From Apiospora phragmitis (Eukaryota > Ascomycota > Sordariomycetes > Amphisphaeriales > Apiosporaceae), in NCBI GenBank assembly GCA_038363925.1, contig JAQQWL010000002.1:4340001-4404000 (forward strand): a DNA stretch of 64,000 bases, read 5' to 3'. Shown one piece after another: positions 21,452 through 33,230 of the stretch. The translations under genes were made by a program, and so were the position numbers. Position 1 is the stretch's first letter, and the number at the start of each line of letters is the position of its first letter. The notes below the pieces were generated by a model. The model was not told the DNA's origin. It searched no databases and worked only from the letters and a program-made list of their open reading frames with translations.

Positions 21452-22623
21452 GGTTCTTTGGGCCTCGCTATCTTTATTGGCCAGGGGGCGGAGGAGGAGC
21501 GGTCTGTTATGTTATTGATTACACTCTATTGTGCATGAGGATCCTGTTAGATATAAAGTGTAGCCGGGTTTAGGGGGAAGATAGGAATCGACGATTTTCT
21601 GTAGTAGGCGTATTCAAAGCCATTGGTACACATACAGGCTATTCCGCCACAATTCAGTCCATGCCAGTCCCCTCGTCCTTTCTCTTATCAAAATAATATC
21701 ATCGGAGAACTAATTGCAGCGCTTGGTGTTCAGCTGCTGGCAATAACCAGGTTTAGTTCGGATTCGGGTGTAGTAATTACTGGGTTTCGAAGAGTTCCTC
21801 CGACTAACCACACTTCAATGTCGTCATCACTCCAGCCACCATCCCTTACTTCACCATCAAGTTCCTCCGGCTTGATTGAGCCCGATTGGACCTGCTTCGT
21901 GTCTTATCTTCCACTTCAGTAGGTATCTGCGGCCTAGACGACACACGCGGGGTGAGTGAACCACCATTGGTACTCGCCATAGGCTGCAAAGCGAGGTCGC
22001 AACATGATCGAATGGGTATAATAATAATACAAGATCACATATTACACGATTCAATCAGTATAAAGTTACATATATATGTAATACCTCAGTAATCCTTCCG
22101 GCGACGTACAGAGTCGATAATACACATCCGTGTCAACTTCCTTGTCCATATCGTGCGATTATATAACCCTGGGAAGAAATGACGGAGATGCGTCAAGATA
22201 AACCTGAAAGAATATTGAGAAATCCTACTGAAACGATGTTTGAATATTGAGGGATCAATATTATGCCTGGGTTTTGGCGTGGGCGCAAAAGGCGATGACA
22301 TGATTGAGGCGCAACTGACCGAGGGCACCTAAACGGCCTTCCCCTTGATCTTCCAAAGCCGGGTTCGATCACCAAGTTGACCAAACTCATATGCATATAA
22401 GATCGTAAGCGTAAATGGTCGAAACTGGTTTTCAATAAAACTCCTATCCTATTCCCGTCCTCTACGTCTCCTTGAATATACAAGATATGGGGATGGATTG
22501 TACCCAGAAAAGAACCTGACCACCAATGATACAATGTGTCTTGCATTTATTTTCCAAATTCCTGAAACACCAAGCAGTTGTCCGAGTTGCTGCTACTTCC
22601 ACCCTCCTACCCTAAACAGGCCT
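21452..22623. other. Intergenic region
   Basis: No gene, RNA gene or repeat is convincing. A GGTTCGATCAC string near 22360 resembles a tRNA B box but has no supporting cloverleaf. Confidence 0.4.
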
Positions 22624-24185
22624 TCATCGCTCGCTTGCCGTCGTGTTGTTCCGACTCGTACCATTCGCCCCGTATGTGACCGAAACCATCTGCGTCTTCA
22701 CGATGGCGTCGCTCAGCCGCGGTACATCGCTGTCCTCGACCGCCACCGCCGTAGGCACGTCGGTGCTGCCGAAGTGGCGCGGGTTGAGCATGTCCTCCTC
22801 GCTCGAGGAGAAGCCGGTGCCGCCGACGGTCATCTCGAGGTCGTCGTTGAGCGACTTCTTGGGCCGCCGCGAGCTCTTCTGGCCGATGGTGACGAGGCCC
22901 GGCTGAGAGCTTGCGTCGCTGCTTCCGCCGTTCTTGCCGCCGCCCTCGGCGTCGTAGTAGCGTCGCCCCTTGGACCCGCTGCTGCCGAAGATGCTGCGGC
23001 CGAAAGCGACCTCGGCCAGGGGCTGCATCACGGGGATCGACGAGGCGATGATTATGGTGCTTCCTTCGATGCTAAGGCTTTGCCTTCGTCAGAAAAAGAA
23101 GTGGTGAAGTGAGTAGACTACCATCACAACTTACACTGTCCAGATGACTAGGTCAGAGGTATCGTAAGAGAAGTCAGGGCTGCCAAGAGATGGGATTCTT
23201 GTCGACTTGTAGATGACCACGATACCGGAGCTAGATACACGCTCGTCAGTACCGAGGGAAACATTTTGGATCATCAAAGTCCAGCAGTCACTTACACGGA
23301 ACCGATGCCAAGCGCGGCGCAGAGTGCAAGCTTCTTCTTGATGGGCATCTGGAGTTTGAAGAGCACGAGCGAGGGGTAGATGGCCAAGTAAAGGTCGACG
23401 AAGGCTGATATCGCTAAAGAATGGGCGAAAAGAGTTGTTGGGGTTAGCAAGTGCTGTGCTGGAGAGACGTGCGTATGGGGATAGACTGTGGGGGACAAGA
23501 AACTCACCACCAGCATAGATGCAGTACCCGACCAAGATATTCTTGTCGAAGCACGTCTTCTCCGTGATGGAGAAGGTCCAGAGCGAGCGCGCGGGCGTGC
23601 ACTGGCCGAGCAGCACGCCGACGGTGGCCAGCAGCGACGCGAAGCAGAGCAGGCCCATGGCCCAGAGGCCCCACCAGTGCGCCCGGCTCGGGTTCAGGAT
23701 GCGGGTCAGCAGGGCGATGACGGCCAGCTTCGGCAGGCCGAAGGACAGAATCCCGGGCAGAAGGCCGCCGTCGTCCAGAGGATGGCGCCTTCCTTCTGCT
23801 CCAGGTCGAGGAGGGCGAAGTGCTTGCCGTTGCCGTAGCTCGTGGCGACGGTGGAAAAGGTGGTGGATATGTAGCCGCAGAGCTGTGGGCGGTGGTGAAG
23901 GAGGTCAGCTCGTATGTCCCCGGGGTGCAAAAGGCTTCCCCTCCCTTCTTTGTGCCTGGCGAAGGAAGTACAAGCAAATCTTAAAAATCAACATACCAGT
24001 GATAGGATAATGAAGTAGTCATCACTCCGTAACTTCCTCTGAAGGACACCGCGCACGTATAGCCTGCCGGCGACGAAAAGGGTGCTGACGGCGGTAACGG
24101 TCCAGCAGGCAACCAACACAGTCGGGCCCTTATCTTGGGCTGCCCAGGCACCGTACTCCGGAGTATCTTTTGGTGGTGAAGACAT
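22624..24185 (-). CDS. SAT4/PTH11-type seven-helix membrane protein (frameshift near 23755)
   Basis: Five exons: 24185-23997, 23882-23508, 23413-23296, 23230-23135, 23071-22624. Introns are 63-114 nt with GTATGT, GTGAGT or GTAAGT donors, and all phases close. Total 408 aa if one base is added near 23751-23762, where frame AILWTTAAF passes to GILSFGLPKLAV. Membrane segments are visible at VLVACWTVTAVSTLFVAG, KLAVIALLTRI, WAMGLLCFASLLATVGVLL, AISAFVDLYLAIYPSLVLF, LALCAALGIGSVSGIVVIY and VIEGSTIIIASSIPVM. The motif LLGQCTPARSLW with its paired Cys (TCFDKN) and the DLYLAIYP helix are typical of the fungal rhodopsin-like family, which includes PTH11 surface sensors. The C-terminal 110 residues are a hydrophilic Ser/Gly-rich cytosolic tail. 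The ligand is unknown. Confidence 0.8.
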
Positions 24186-26300
24186 AGCGCCTGGCTGTTA
24201 AGTATGCTCAGTCGGGCAGAAGGGAAGGGGGCCAAGGCGTGACGCTGAGCGAGCTGAAACGGAGAAGCCAATCCACAGTGATCAAAGGGGAGATAGGTTG
24301 GGAGAAAAGGGCACCTTTAAGGATACGACGAATATGTCGACATTCGCAACGCTAACCATTATGTGTCGATCATAGTTTTTCCAGTATCTGTTCAGATTAT
24401 AGCTGAACTACGAACACTCTGCAATATGTTAGAAAATTTGTTCTTGGTGCAGCAAAGGAGCTATGAATGCTAATCAAACCTCCTGTCTCAGCAACAGATG
24501 GCGAGGGGTCCTCCTCATTACTACACCACAGTCAAGAATTGACATACACCTCCGTGGCGTGACCGTTTCCAAACTATATCATTTCTTCTACACCAAAACG
24601 AAGTCGTCGAGAAACTAGACTCGGTCGTTGTACGGGGATCTGAGACCCTTGGCTGGCAACTGACCAACCACGTCGGCCGTCCATACCTATTCTATAAGCT
24701 GAAGAGAGGTCGAGAATGAAACAAAAATCGTTAAATCATAGCTATTGGGCTTACAGGAGCAGTAAGCAATGCGAAGAGGCAAGAAAGAACTTGCAGGTTC
24801 ACGTATGCAAGAAGCACTCCGACTCGGCCTACACACGACCTATGAGCAGCATCAGTGGAAGGAAAGGAGTGTTTCTGCGATCTCGAAAGTTCGTAGGCGG
24901 TGAATGTCTAGAACAACTGCATTCGAGTGGCCATTCGGTTTGAACGATCCGGATTTGTTTTCTTATGCCGCATGCATGGAGTCGTAGTTGTGATCAATTG
25001 CACGTCGCCTCCAGCCAATCAGTGTTGGCGGAACTATCTCCTGCTCGGGTGATTTCTTGACTCCTTTAGCGTACCGGCCCGCTTCCGCCAGTGTGGTGTG
25101 AGTGGTTGGTGGGTACCCCAATAAATCATCATCAGAGCCCCAAAGCGGCCCTCATGCCGTGGAGTCCAGCTTCTCTCCCTCTTCATCAACACCACCTATC
25201 GTTCATCTAAATGCAACGCCCCAGAAGACTCTAGGCCGGAGCAGTCAATGCCGGTTCGACTGAATGGAAAAAGCCAACTGCTACCAGAGAGAATATAATA
25301 ATATGTCCCTGGAACAAGCAAGCAGGATCGCCGCGGCCCGTCATGTCACTTGCGTCCCATTTTTCTTCTCCAGGTCTTAGACAAGAAATCCCCGCCGCCG
25401 AACCCGCCCAAGCGTCGGCGGCCGCAGCACGTCTCCCCGAAAAGGATAGGCACGACGCACGCTCAAGACATCTGGCCCGTACCTGCGTACTTTCTTCAAC
25501 ACATCACATCGCATCCCGCTTATCACGTATGTATACATGCATGTGCGCGTATCGAGAATTGCGTTCAATAGCTACGCGCGACTATTGGCCCGTATCGTAT
25601 GTAGAACCAGCCGCCAAAACCACGTTCGCGATTTCTGACGGACGGTTGAAACGGTCGCCGAGCCGTGCTGCGTCAGCTTGAACCCATTGGATTTCCTGGT
25701 CTCAGTCTCAGCAGCTTCGGCATCAGTATCACCATCGGGGGCCTGCCTACTGGTGGACCCGAACCGGCGGCGATCGATCTTCAGCATCTGGTCAAACATC
25801 CGCTCGCAGAATCTGTCGTATGGAACCTTATTGGTATATCTTGCTGGATGGAGATCTAGACCTGTTGCCCTCTACTGCCCTGGAGGGCTTAGTATGACTC
25901 GTTCGTATGGCAAAGCATGTACTTGGTAAGGGAGGCTAAGCATTACCCAGCAGGGCCGTGCAGTACCTATCCCCTCACAAGACAATCACTCACTTGATGA
26001 GCCCGTCGAACTGGATTTGGGGGGTCCCATATGGCGCTTTTGGTATGATGACGATGGGAATTAGGGCCTCCTCATATTTCAGTACTTGCGTTATGCGTCT
26101 CTTGAGAAAAAGCAAGCCTGAGTTCCTGTCTCACCCTCCACGCGCGTGCCGGAATCGCAGGTGGCAAAACCAGTCTGCTCAGTGTCGTGTTTTTCCCTTC
26201 TGTGCGCCCCCTCCTTTTAGATCAAACCTTCGCTTGCACATTTTCTAGACCTGCAGAAAGAAAGCCGCAAAAGCAGAAGACACAAGTAAGCAGAGGAAAC
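24186..26300. other. Intergenic, divergent promoter region
   Basis: About 2.1 kb between the membrane protein (-) and the O-methyltransferase (+). It has no supportable gene. A CCAATCAG (CCAAT-type) element is present at 25015-25022. Open frames around 25343-25860 are short and compositionally random. Confidence 0.4.
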
Positions 26301-27969
26301 ATGGGATTAGACATCACCAACGGAACCAATGGCACCAATGGGGCCAATGGAGCCGTCGTCACGAGTCCGTGGCCACTAAGCCCAACAACATGGACGCCGT
26401 ACCCGGCCTGGTGAAGCAGATCAATGCCGGGGTCGATGCCCTTGGTACCGGCGGTGACGAGGCTCGCCACGCTCTGCTCGTCAAGGCCCGGAACCTGATG
26501 CAGGCTCTCGAGACGCCCCGAGAGACCATGATCAAGCATTGTTGGGCTCAGGTCAGTACTACCTTTGATGCTTATATCCTTGCCTGGAGAGATGAAAGTC
26601 CGGTAGGCTGACGCAAACGGGGAATACCAGACCGGCGCCATGGCTGGCTTGACCACAGGCGTTGATACTGGACTGTGGGCTCTGATGGCTAAAAACGGCG
26701 ACAAGCCACAGAAGGTCAGTGAGCTGGCCTCGAGCCTCAAGATGGACACTTTGCTTCTGAGTATGTATGCCACGTCAATAGTATGCAACGTGTCTCTCTT
26801 CTCTAACGAACTGCAATAATAGGTCGCCTGATGCGCCACCTGGGAGCCATGGGGTACATCATCGAAACGGGTGAAGATGAGTACAGACCAACAAACTTCA
26901 CCAACTCACTGAGTATACCTGTAATCTCGGGTGGTTACTACGCCATGTTCGTCATACCTGTACCCCTTTTGCTTCCCGTCGTTTTGTGACAAGTCGGAAC
27001 TGACTCAGAAATGACGTTTCCCAGGTTAGCCGCGAGTGCCGGAGTCATCTCCTTCCACGAGTTCGCGCGCAAGACGGGCTGGCAGAACCCAACCGACGCT
27101 GGCCGCACCTCGTTCCACCAAGCCTACCAGATCGGCAAGAACTTCTTCGAGTACCTGCAGACCGTCGGCTACGGCACCCACTTCAACGACCACATGGGCG
27201 GCTACCGCCAGGGCCGCCTGCCGTGGATGCACCCGTCCTTCTACCCGGTCCAGGCGAACCTAATCGACGGCGCCGACACCGCGGCGGACGCGCCGTTCCT
27301 GGTCGACATCGGCGGGAGCGTCGGGCATGACCTGGCCGAGTTCCAGCGCTACTTCCCCGTGCAGCCGGGCAAGCTGATCCTCCAGGACCTGCCCGTCGTC
27401 ATTGGCCAGATCACCGACCTCGACTCCAGCATCGTGCGCATGGAGCATGATTTCTTGACCGAACAACCGGTCAAAGGTGTGAAGAAAACCCTCTTATAAT
27501 CGATCCTTATGCAACCTAACCCCCCACTCCTTCAATTCCTGCGGTACCTCGCATAACACATACACACACAAAGCGAGGATGCGACCTAGCGACAGGACAA
27601 ATATCAGGAAACTACTAGAGTATAGCGGAGCTGACTTTTCCACGTGAAACAACAGGTGCCAGGGCCTACTATATGCACTCGGTCCTGCACGACTGGCCCG
27701 ACAGCGTGTGCCAGAAGATCCTGGCGCCGCTGACGGCGGCCATGCGGCCCGGCTACAGCCGGCTGCTGATCAACGAGAACGTGATCCCGCCCACGGGCGC
27801 GTACTGGGAGACGACGGCGCTCGACATGATCATGCTGACCGAGTTCTCGTCGCGCGAGCGCACCCTCGACGACTGGCAGAACCTCGTCGGCGCCGCGGGC
27901 CTCCGGATCGCCAAAATCTGGCCCGGCGGCAAGGGCGTCGAGAGCTTGATCGAGTGCGAGCTGGCTTGA
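26301..27969 (+). CDS. SAM-dependent O-methyltransferase of secondary-metabolism type (frameshift near 26367)
   Basis: Five exons: 26301-26551, 26631-26760, 26823-26946, 27025-27476, 27656-27969, 423 aa when one C is added at the CC of 26367-26368. The Asn/Gly/Thr-rich N-terminus (MGLDITNGTNGTNG) then joins VATKPNNMDAVPGLV. The dimerisation and winged-helix part is KVSELASSLKMDTLLLSRLM and RHLGAMGYIIE. The SAM site is FLVDIGGSVGHDL (near residue 260), followed by ILQDLP and EHDFLTEQPVKGARAYYMH. The catalytic His lies in HSVLHDWPD (near residue 330), and the C-terminus has ERTLDDWQNLV. This is the plant-like OMT fold used in fungal polyketide and related pathways to methylate hydroxyls. No PKS, NRPS or P450 lies nearby, so it is a stand-alone tailoring enzyme or part of a dispersed pathway. 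A start at the internal ATG of NNMDAVP is the alternative. Confidence 0.85.
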
Positions 27970-30263
27970 GAGCCGAGAAATGAAAGGTAGGCAAAAGCAT
28001 GAAGAAGAAGACGAATGAGGAGGAGGGTGAGTGGAGGGCGGAGAGCCAATGAAGAATGTGTTGGATTGGATTCGACTCTGAGATTTATGAGACGATAGGT
28101 TTTGACAACGGTGTATTCTAGCTTTTCACATGCAGCTTAAATCTTCTAGGGACAGTATATCTAGAAACACTTAGTAGAAATTCTAAGTGCTTTGTTAGAA
28201 ACTTATTTGACACCCTTCTTGACTGGCCGTCGAATCCTTTCCAGGACGGTCCGTCGTAATTTGCGAAGCCAATCCCAGAATTCGCGGGTGGCACCAAACA
28301 TCAACAACCCCTTGCGACTTTCTGCTGACTAGCTGCATAACGGCCACTTCCAAACAGTTTCTTTAATCGGGAACCTGCTTTGCTACTGCAGATTTAGTGC
28401 GGCGGTTCGTCGGTAACGAACGATGTATCTAAGACGCAGCCAGCCACATATTCAGGGGTAACTACGTGTGTGGCAGGCCAACCTGCTGTCTATCTGCGAA
28501 TGAACTGGGATGCTGGATTACGCTTTTTCTTTTTCTTTATCGGCTGATTTCCCTTGTCTAGTTGGAGAGAATATGAATCAAATCGTAGAATTTGGCTGGC
28601 TGGCATTCGGCACGGGCTGGGGTTGTTAGTTGTCATAGGGGCTGTCTCAGAGATTAAGCAAAGGCGTGTCTCAACCTTGTTACTTAAGCAGCCATACAGT
28701 GAGAGCACAAAACGGGGGTCCTCCCGTGCCTTTCTCGGCTGTCCGCCGTGAGCATGTCTCGCATATCCTTTTCGTGAGACTTTTAAAACTCAATTTGGCT
28801 CTGCAGGAAATACTCCTTGCTTCTGCGCCGGATACATGACGAACCTATGCAGGTCACTCCCTCTTGCAGACAGTAAAGCGACTCAACGTTGGACGGCTAA
28901 ACATTTCTCGATATTGAAGATTACGTGCTGCATTTGAACATGCAGGTACACTCTATAATCGAATATGTCCAGATCCAAGTACTCTAGAGAGGGTCTTTCC
29001 AGTGTTCACGACTTTGCACCACTCCGGAGCGAATATTTGCGTCAAGCATTCAGCTTCCGAGAAGGGTATGTCTTGGATAATACGTTAAATAGGGATATAG
29101 ATGTCGTATGGTGAAGGAAACTAGACTGGACTTGCGTGAGATATGGCGACAACCACGGGACCCAATGCCTCTCTTGTCTTCTATAAATTTCCCCATACTT
29201 GGTCAACTTCGCAACCCGTTGCGGTGACATCATATCCAGGACTATGAGCAGTTCTACTTCTGACTTCAGATATGATGACCGAAGTAGTCCTAGTGCGGTC
29301 TTGGATATACCTAATAAGGCTCATGGCTTATATTCAGCGGGATAGTACGTGTAGAGTATACCAGGACAACTTTAGAGTTTCCGGATAGTTAGATTAAAAA
29401 GTTGTGTGCTATGTATACTATAGAATATCATTCTTTACTACGGACTCTACCACTATTGTGTCCCACCATCTGAGGCCCGAGAACCTTGGCTTTACTCAAG
29501 CCCCATCGGGTTGGCTAGACATATTAGCAAGGTTTCGGTCCATAATACTCCAGGAAACTCCCTTTTCGCCCACCAAAACGTATCAATCTCTTCGAAATAG
29601 CAGTGTGAAACGTGGTGCAGTGTGAAGCTGTCTGGACGACGTTGTTAGTTCAGCCATAAATATGTAGCACTGCGTTTGGGTAAGAGACAATGTGGCCCGG
29701 ACAAACCAGATTCTTTAATTCTTCTGTATATGTTGGGTATTATGGTAGCTAGCAGCTCAAGGCTTGCATAGAATGAACCTAGAAATGTACTAAATCCATA
29801 GAACAATCACCCTCCAGAGAAAGTGTAGTGATATTTGTTCCTAAGAAACGTGTTCGGGTCAACTTCTCACTCCACTAGCAAATAAAAGTTACCGGCAGAT
29901 TGGAACTACGAATTTTCTTCCCCTTTATTCGCCATGCTTCGACTCAATACTCAGACATGAATCCCCGATATATGGTCAGACCAACAAGATACACAATAAA
30001 AAGAGAAAGCGCTGTTATGGGGCCCAAACCCCGTAAGCGTGGCATTCCATTCTATCATGGCCTAACAGCGAGGCATGGTGGTTGCTGATGTTTACTTACT
30101 GAGGCCCGTGTTGATTCAAGAGACATGGCCGCACAAGTTCAAGGAATCCCTTTCCTGTCGAGATGTGCCACACCTACTATATAGATGTTTGCTTAAACCT
30201 TCTATGGTCTGTCAACAGCTGTCATACACGGTCTTCACGCAATACCTATTTTTAAGTATGTAT
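27970..30263. other. Gene-free region, left part
   Basis: About 2.3 kb, AT-richer than flanks, stops in all frames. I see no gene or RNA gene. Confidence 0.4.
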
Positions 30264-30485
30264 CTGAAGTTTCACAGTACCGGCGCCGACAAGCGCATCA
30301 ATTGCACCCCACCACCAAAAAGGGGCAACACTAAAAGGGGTGCAACACCAAAAAAACATCACCACGATACACTTCGCATCGATTGCCCCTCAACACCAAA
30401 ATCAGTGCAGCACCAATTCAAGGGGGAAGGGGGCAATCGATGCGCTTGTTGGTACCGGCTAGGCGGAAGCACTGAAAAACTTCAG
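30264..30485. mobile_element. MITE-like inverted-repeat element
   Basis: Imperfect terminal arms of about 45-55 bases face each other. The left arm starts CTGAAGTTTCACAGT and includes ACAAGCGCATCAATTGCACC. The right arm, read as complement, starts CTGAAGTTTTTCAGT and includes ACAAGCGCATCGATTGCCCC. A third copy of CGCATCGATTGCCCC lies inside at 30376-30390, with AACACCAAA-type spacers. There is no coding capacity. Flanking target duplication is not clear (GTAT left, GTAC right). The size and structure fit a non-autonomous DNA element. Confidence 0.6.
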
Positions 30486-32585
30486 GTACAAGGCAAAAAA
30501 CAGGTGTGGCGTGAGGACCGTGTATGGCAGCAGCTGACAGCACAGTAGGTTCAAGGGTGGATTTTCACATAGTATGTGTAGCACATCTCTTCATTTTGCT
30601 TAGTACCCAATCGGTTTAGAAAACTGCGCCATTGTGGTGGAAGAGCTGTCGTTGGATGCATGAAGCTCAATACTGGACTTAAGTACCTACGTGGTGTACA
30701 GCACTGAACATTGTTATGGACATGTGATTCATGAGCCTGTTTATTCGTAGACGGTAATCCACGTTGTCATGGATACAAGATTTCGTGCAAACCGAAGGTA
30801 GATTTCTCAAGAAGGAAGATAGCAATTGGTGTATTCATATGTACATAAGTTACATTAGGTGATTGAATGCCCTAGAAAACAGATGAACAGGTCTTATGTG
30901 AGCCATGTCCCATATTGAACCCCAACAAATCCAAATCCCAAGATGACCTCACCAACCAGCACAGAGATACCCCAAAGTTTTGCTATACCAAAGTTCGAAC
31001 TCGCGTGGGTCGGAAGTCGGAAAAAGCTTCGGTGCGATTTGGAGGGCTCGTTGACTACATCTTTGTGGTAATCGTAACCTGCTAAGTCTTTCCTTTCATC
31101 TTTAGGAGGTCAGCCAAAAGACCAACCTCCAAGGTATCAATAGGGATCAAATTTTCCTAAAAAAGAATTCATCTGTCCAGCCCTTCCAATTCAAAACCCC
31201 CGCTCACACGATGCTCGACATCATTGCACTTGTGTTATCTTCCACCTACCTGTTATTCGTTGAGCCTGGGTGATTCCAGCAGATGAAAGAGCAGGAAAGG
31301 TGCCTAGGGTCGTCGGGATTGACCGATGATGAGTGATGTCCGATGTTCGAGACAATGCTGGCCGTGAGCAAGCATGGATGGACTCCGCAAGAGCTGAGAT
31401 CAAGGTGCCAAGCTCGAGTGAGCGAGGTCGAAATGTCAGGGACGGATGGGTGGTGCTTCAGCTGGTGAGACGTTGGGTGCTGAGATTGGACAATGCAGAT
31501 GATTCCGAGACTTCCAAGAGACTAAGAACCTCCAGACTTTGCTACGGTATGGAAGCTGCCATATCTATGTCTTCATCATGGGTAGATGCAATGTTATAAC
31601 ACCGAACCTGCAGTGTTCAGATAGGGTAGGAAGTGTGAAGCAGACTGGCGTGAGGAAAGATGCATTGCATATATCGGCCTTCAGCCCCTGCTTGCTCCTC
31701 AGGCTTGCCGTTGTTAAACAACCTTCCCACGGTCATGTTTAGTGATCGTGTTCACAGACGAAGCATGTGGGAAATATTATCCATTTTACGTAGGCACGCA
31801 ACCTCCCAAATTCTCCAATTTGGTCATGCGTTTTCTCTGTGGGAGTTTAGGAAGAGTGGTTGACCAAGGCTTTGCGCCCCTTTCTCACCTGTAGTGCAGC
31901 AGACTAGTACATCACCCATACGATCCAGAAGAAACGGAAACTGGCTCCTGTCACATTAAGAAGTAGTCAAGTAGAAAGAAATGCCGAAACGAGTGGCGAT
32001 GAATTGAAGGCTCGAGGAGGATACCACTGGTGTATCAAAGGTGCCGGGAGTGGTTTACCCATCAGGGAAGGGTCTAATTGCCTGTCTTGATCCACACCAT
32101 GGCCGCCTCCGTACCACCCTTTGAGAGGTACCAATCTATACAGGTCTTATTGCCCAATGCGGAGGGGCATTCTATGATTTCGAATTCACGGAGTTTCTCG
32201 CCTGGCCATTGGTACTTATAATTACATAAACTTGCTGCTCGGTGCCGTGACGGCCCTCACGCTCATCGTTTTGCTCACTCGGCCACCAAGTCAGGCGTCA
32301 ACAGGCCACTCAAACGGCACCATCTTCGAACAGGGACCTGGTTTTAGCTGCGGTCATCACACTGGATGGAAAGCAAGACTGGGTGCACTAGCGGGTCAAC
32401 GGGACTTAGGAGCATATTGAAGGGACTTGGAGAGAAGGCAGTTAGGTAAGCTAATAGGGATACGCGGCCGCGCGATCCTCAATCGGGAAGGGGGGCTAAC
32501 CCCTGGAGGTGCGACTGCACTTTTTCGATTACAGCCAGTAACTACAACAATATCTTCATCATGCCATCCCTTGGGCATCCTCTAG
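30486..32585. other. Gene-free region, right part
   Basis: No supportable gene. The last 300 bases may hold the lost 5' part of the pectate lyase pseudogene that follows, but I cannot trace its signal peptide or first strands. Confidence 0.4.
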
Positions 32586-33230
32586 ACCACGTACACATTT
32601 GAGGGAGCTAACACCGAAACAGTGGCTGTGTGTCACGGGCAGACCGAGACTGGCGAGACAGATGCCATGTTCATCCTGAAGAACGGGGCCACCCTATCCA
32701 ACGTAATCATCGGTGCTTGGCAGTCCGAAGGCATCCATCGTCAGTGAACTTGGTGAGTGCCGTCCGCCCGCCTAGCTTGCCCTTTCATCCTTTCCATACC
32801 GCCTCCAGCAATCCGATTCCTTTTTTCCCCTTTTCCTTTAGGTCATAACTCATAACCATCAACTCCTTCCTAACCCTGATACCAAAGAAACAAAACAGCA
32901 CCCTGAGCAACGTGTGGTGGGCCGACGTGTGTGTGCGAGGACGCCATGGCCTTCAAGCAGACGGGTGGCACGTTGTAAATCAACAGCAGCGTGGGGGGGG
33001 TGGGGGCGCTTTCAAAGCCGCGGAGCTTCTTCATGAACAACGTGCGCACGCGCGCGACGGCGGCGTCCTCTGCGGTAATCAACACCAAGTGCGGCGGCAC
33101 CTGCCGCGCCGCCAACTCTTTCCAGAGGCGGCGGCAAGGACTGCGACCACTGCACAGGCAATACGAGCGGGCGTCGAGTCCGGCAAGGCCGCCAGCGGGC
33201 CTGATGGACAGTACTTCACACAACGAGTGG
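32586..33230 (+). pseudogene. Pectate lyase family PL3, decayed and 5'-truncated
   Basis: The codons spell [20 protein letters not shown], then [17 protein letters not shown], a strong match to the PL3 beta-helix core. An intron-like gap follows, and the second block, TLSNVWWADVC then EDAMAFKQTGGTL, restarts at 32899. Lesions: TGA at 32745-32747 right after GIHRQ; an apparent 4-base GT expansion at DVC (GTGTGTGTG, about 32926-32934); TAA after GGTL where the family has Tyr-Ile; and a further shift in the G-rich run (about 32994-33008) before AFKAAE. The N-terminal third is unrecognisable. PL3 enzymes cleave polygalacturonate in plant cell walls. The number and kind of lesions exceed what is seen in the other frameshifted genes here, so this looks truly dead. 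Confidence 0.75.

Noticed and set aside
22355..22375. tRNA-like B-box sequence GGTTCGATCAC
   Set aside because: No matching A box, acceptor stem or anticodon arm at proper spacing.
10637..28000. A secondary-metabolite cluster formed by monooxygenase, SDR, O-methyltransferase and SAT4-like protein
   Set aside because: No backbone enzyme, transporter or pathway regulator is seen, and the housekeeping genes gpi3 and dbp6 lie between them.
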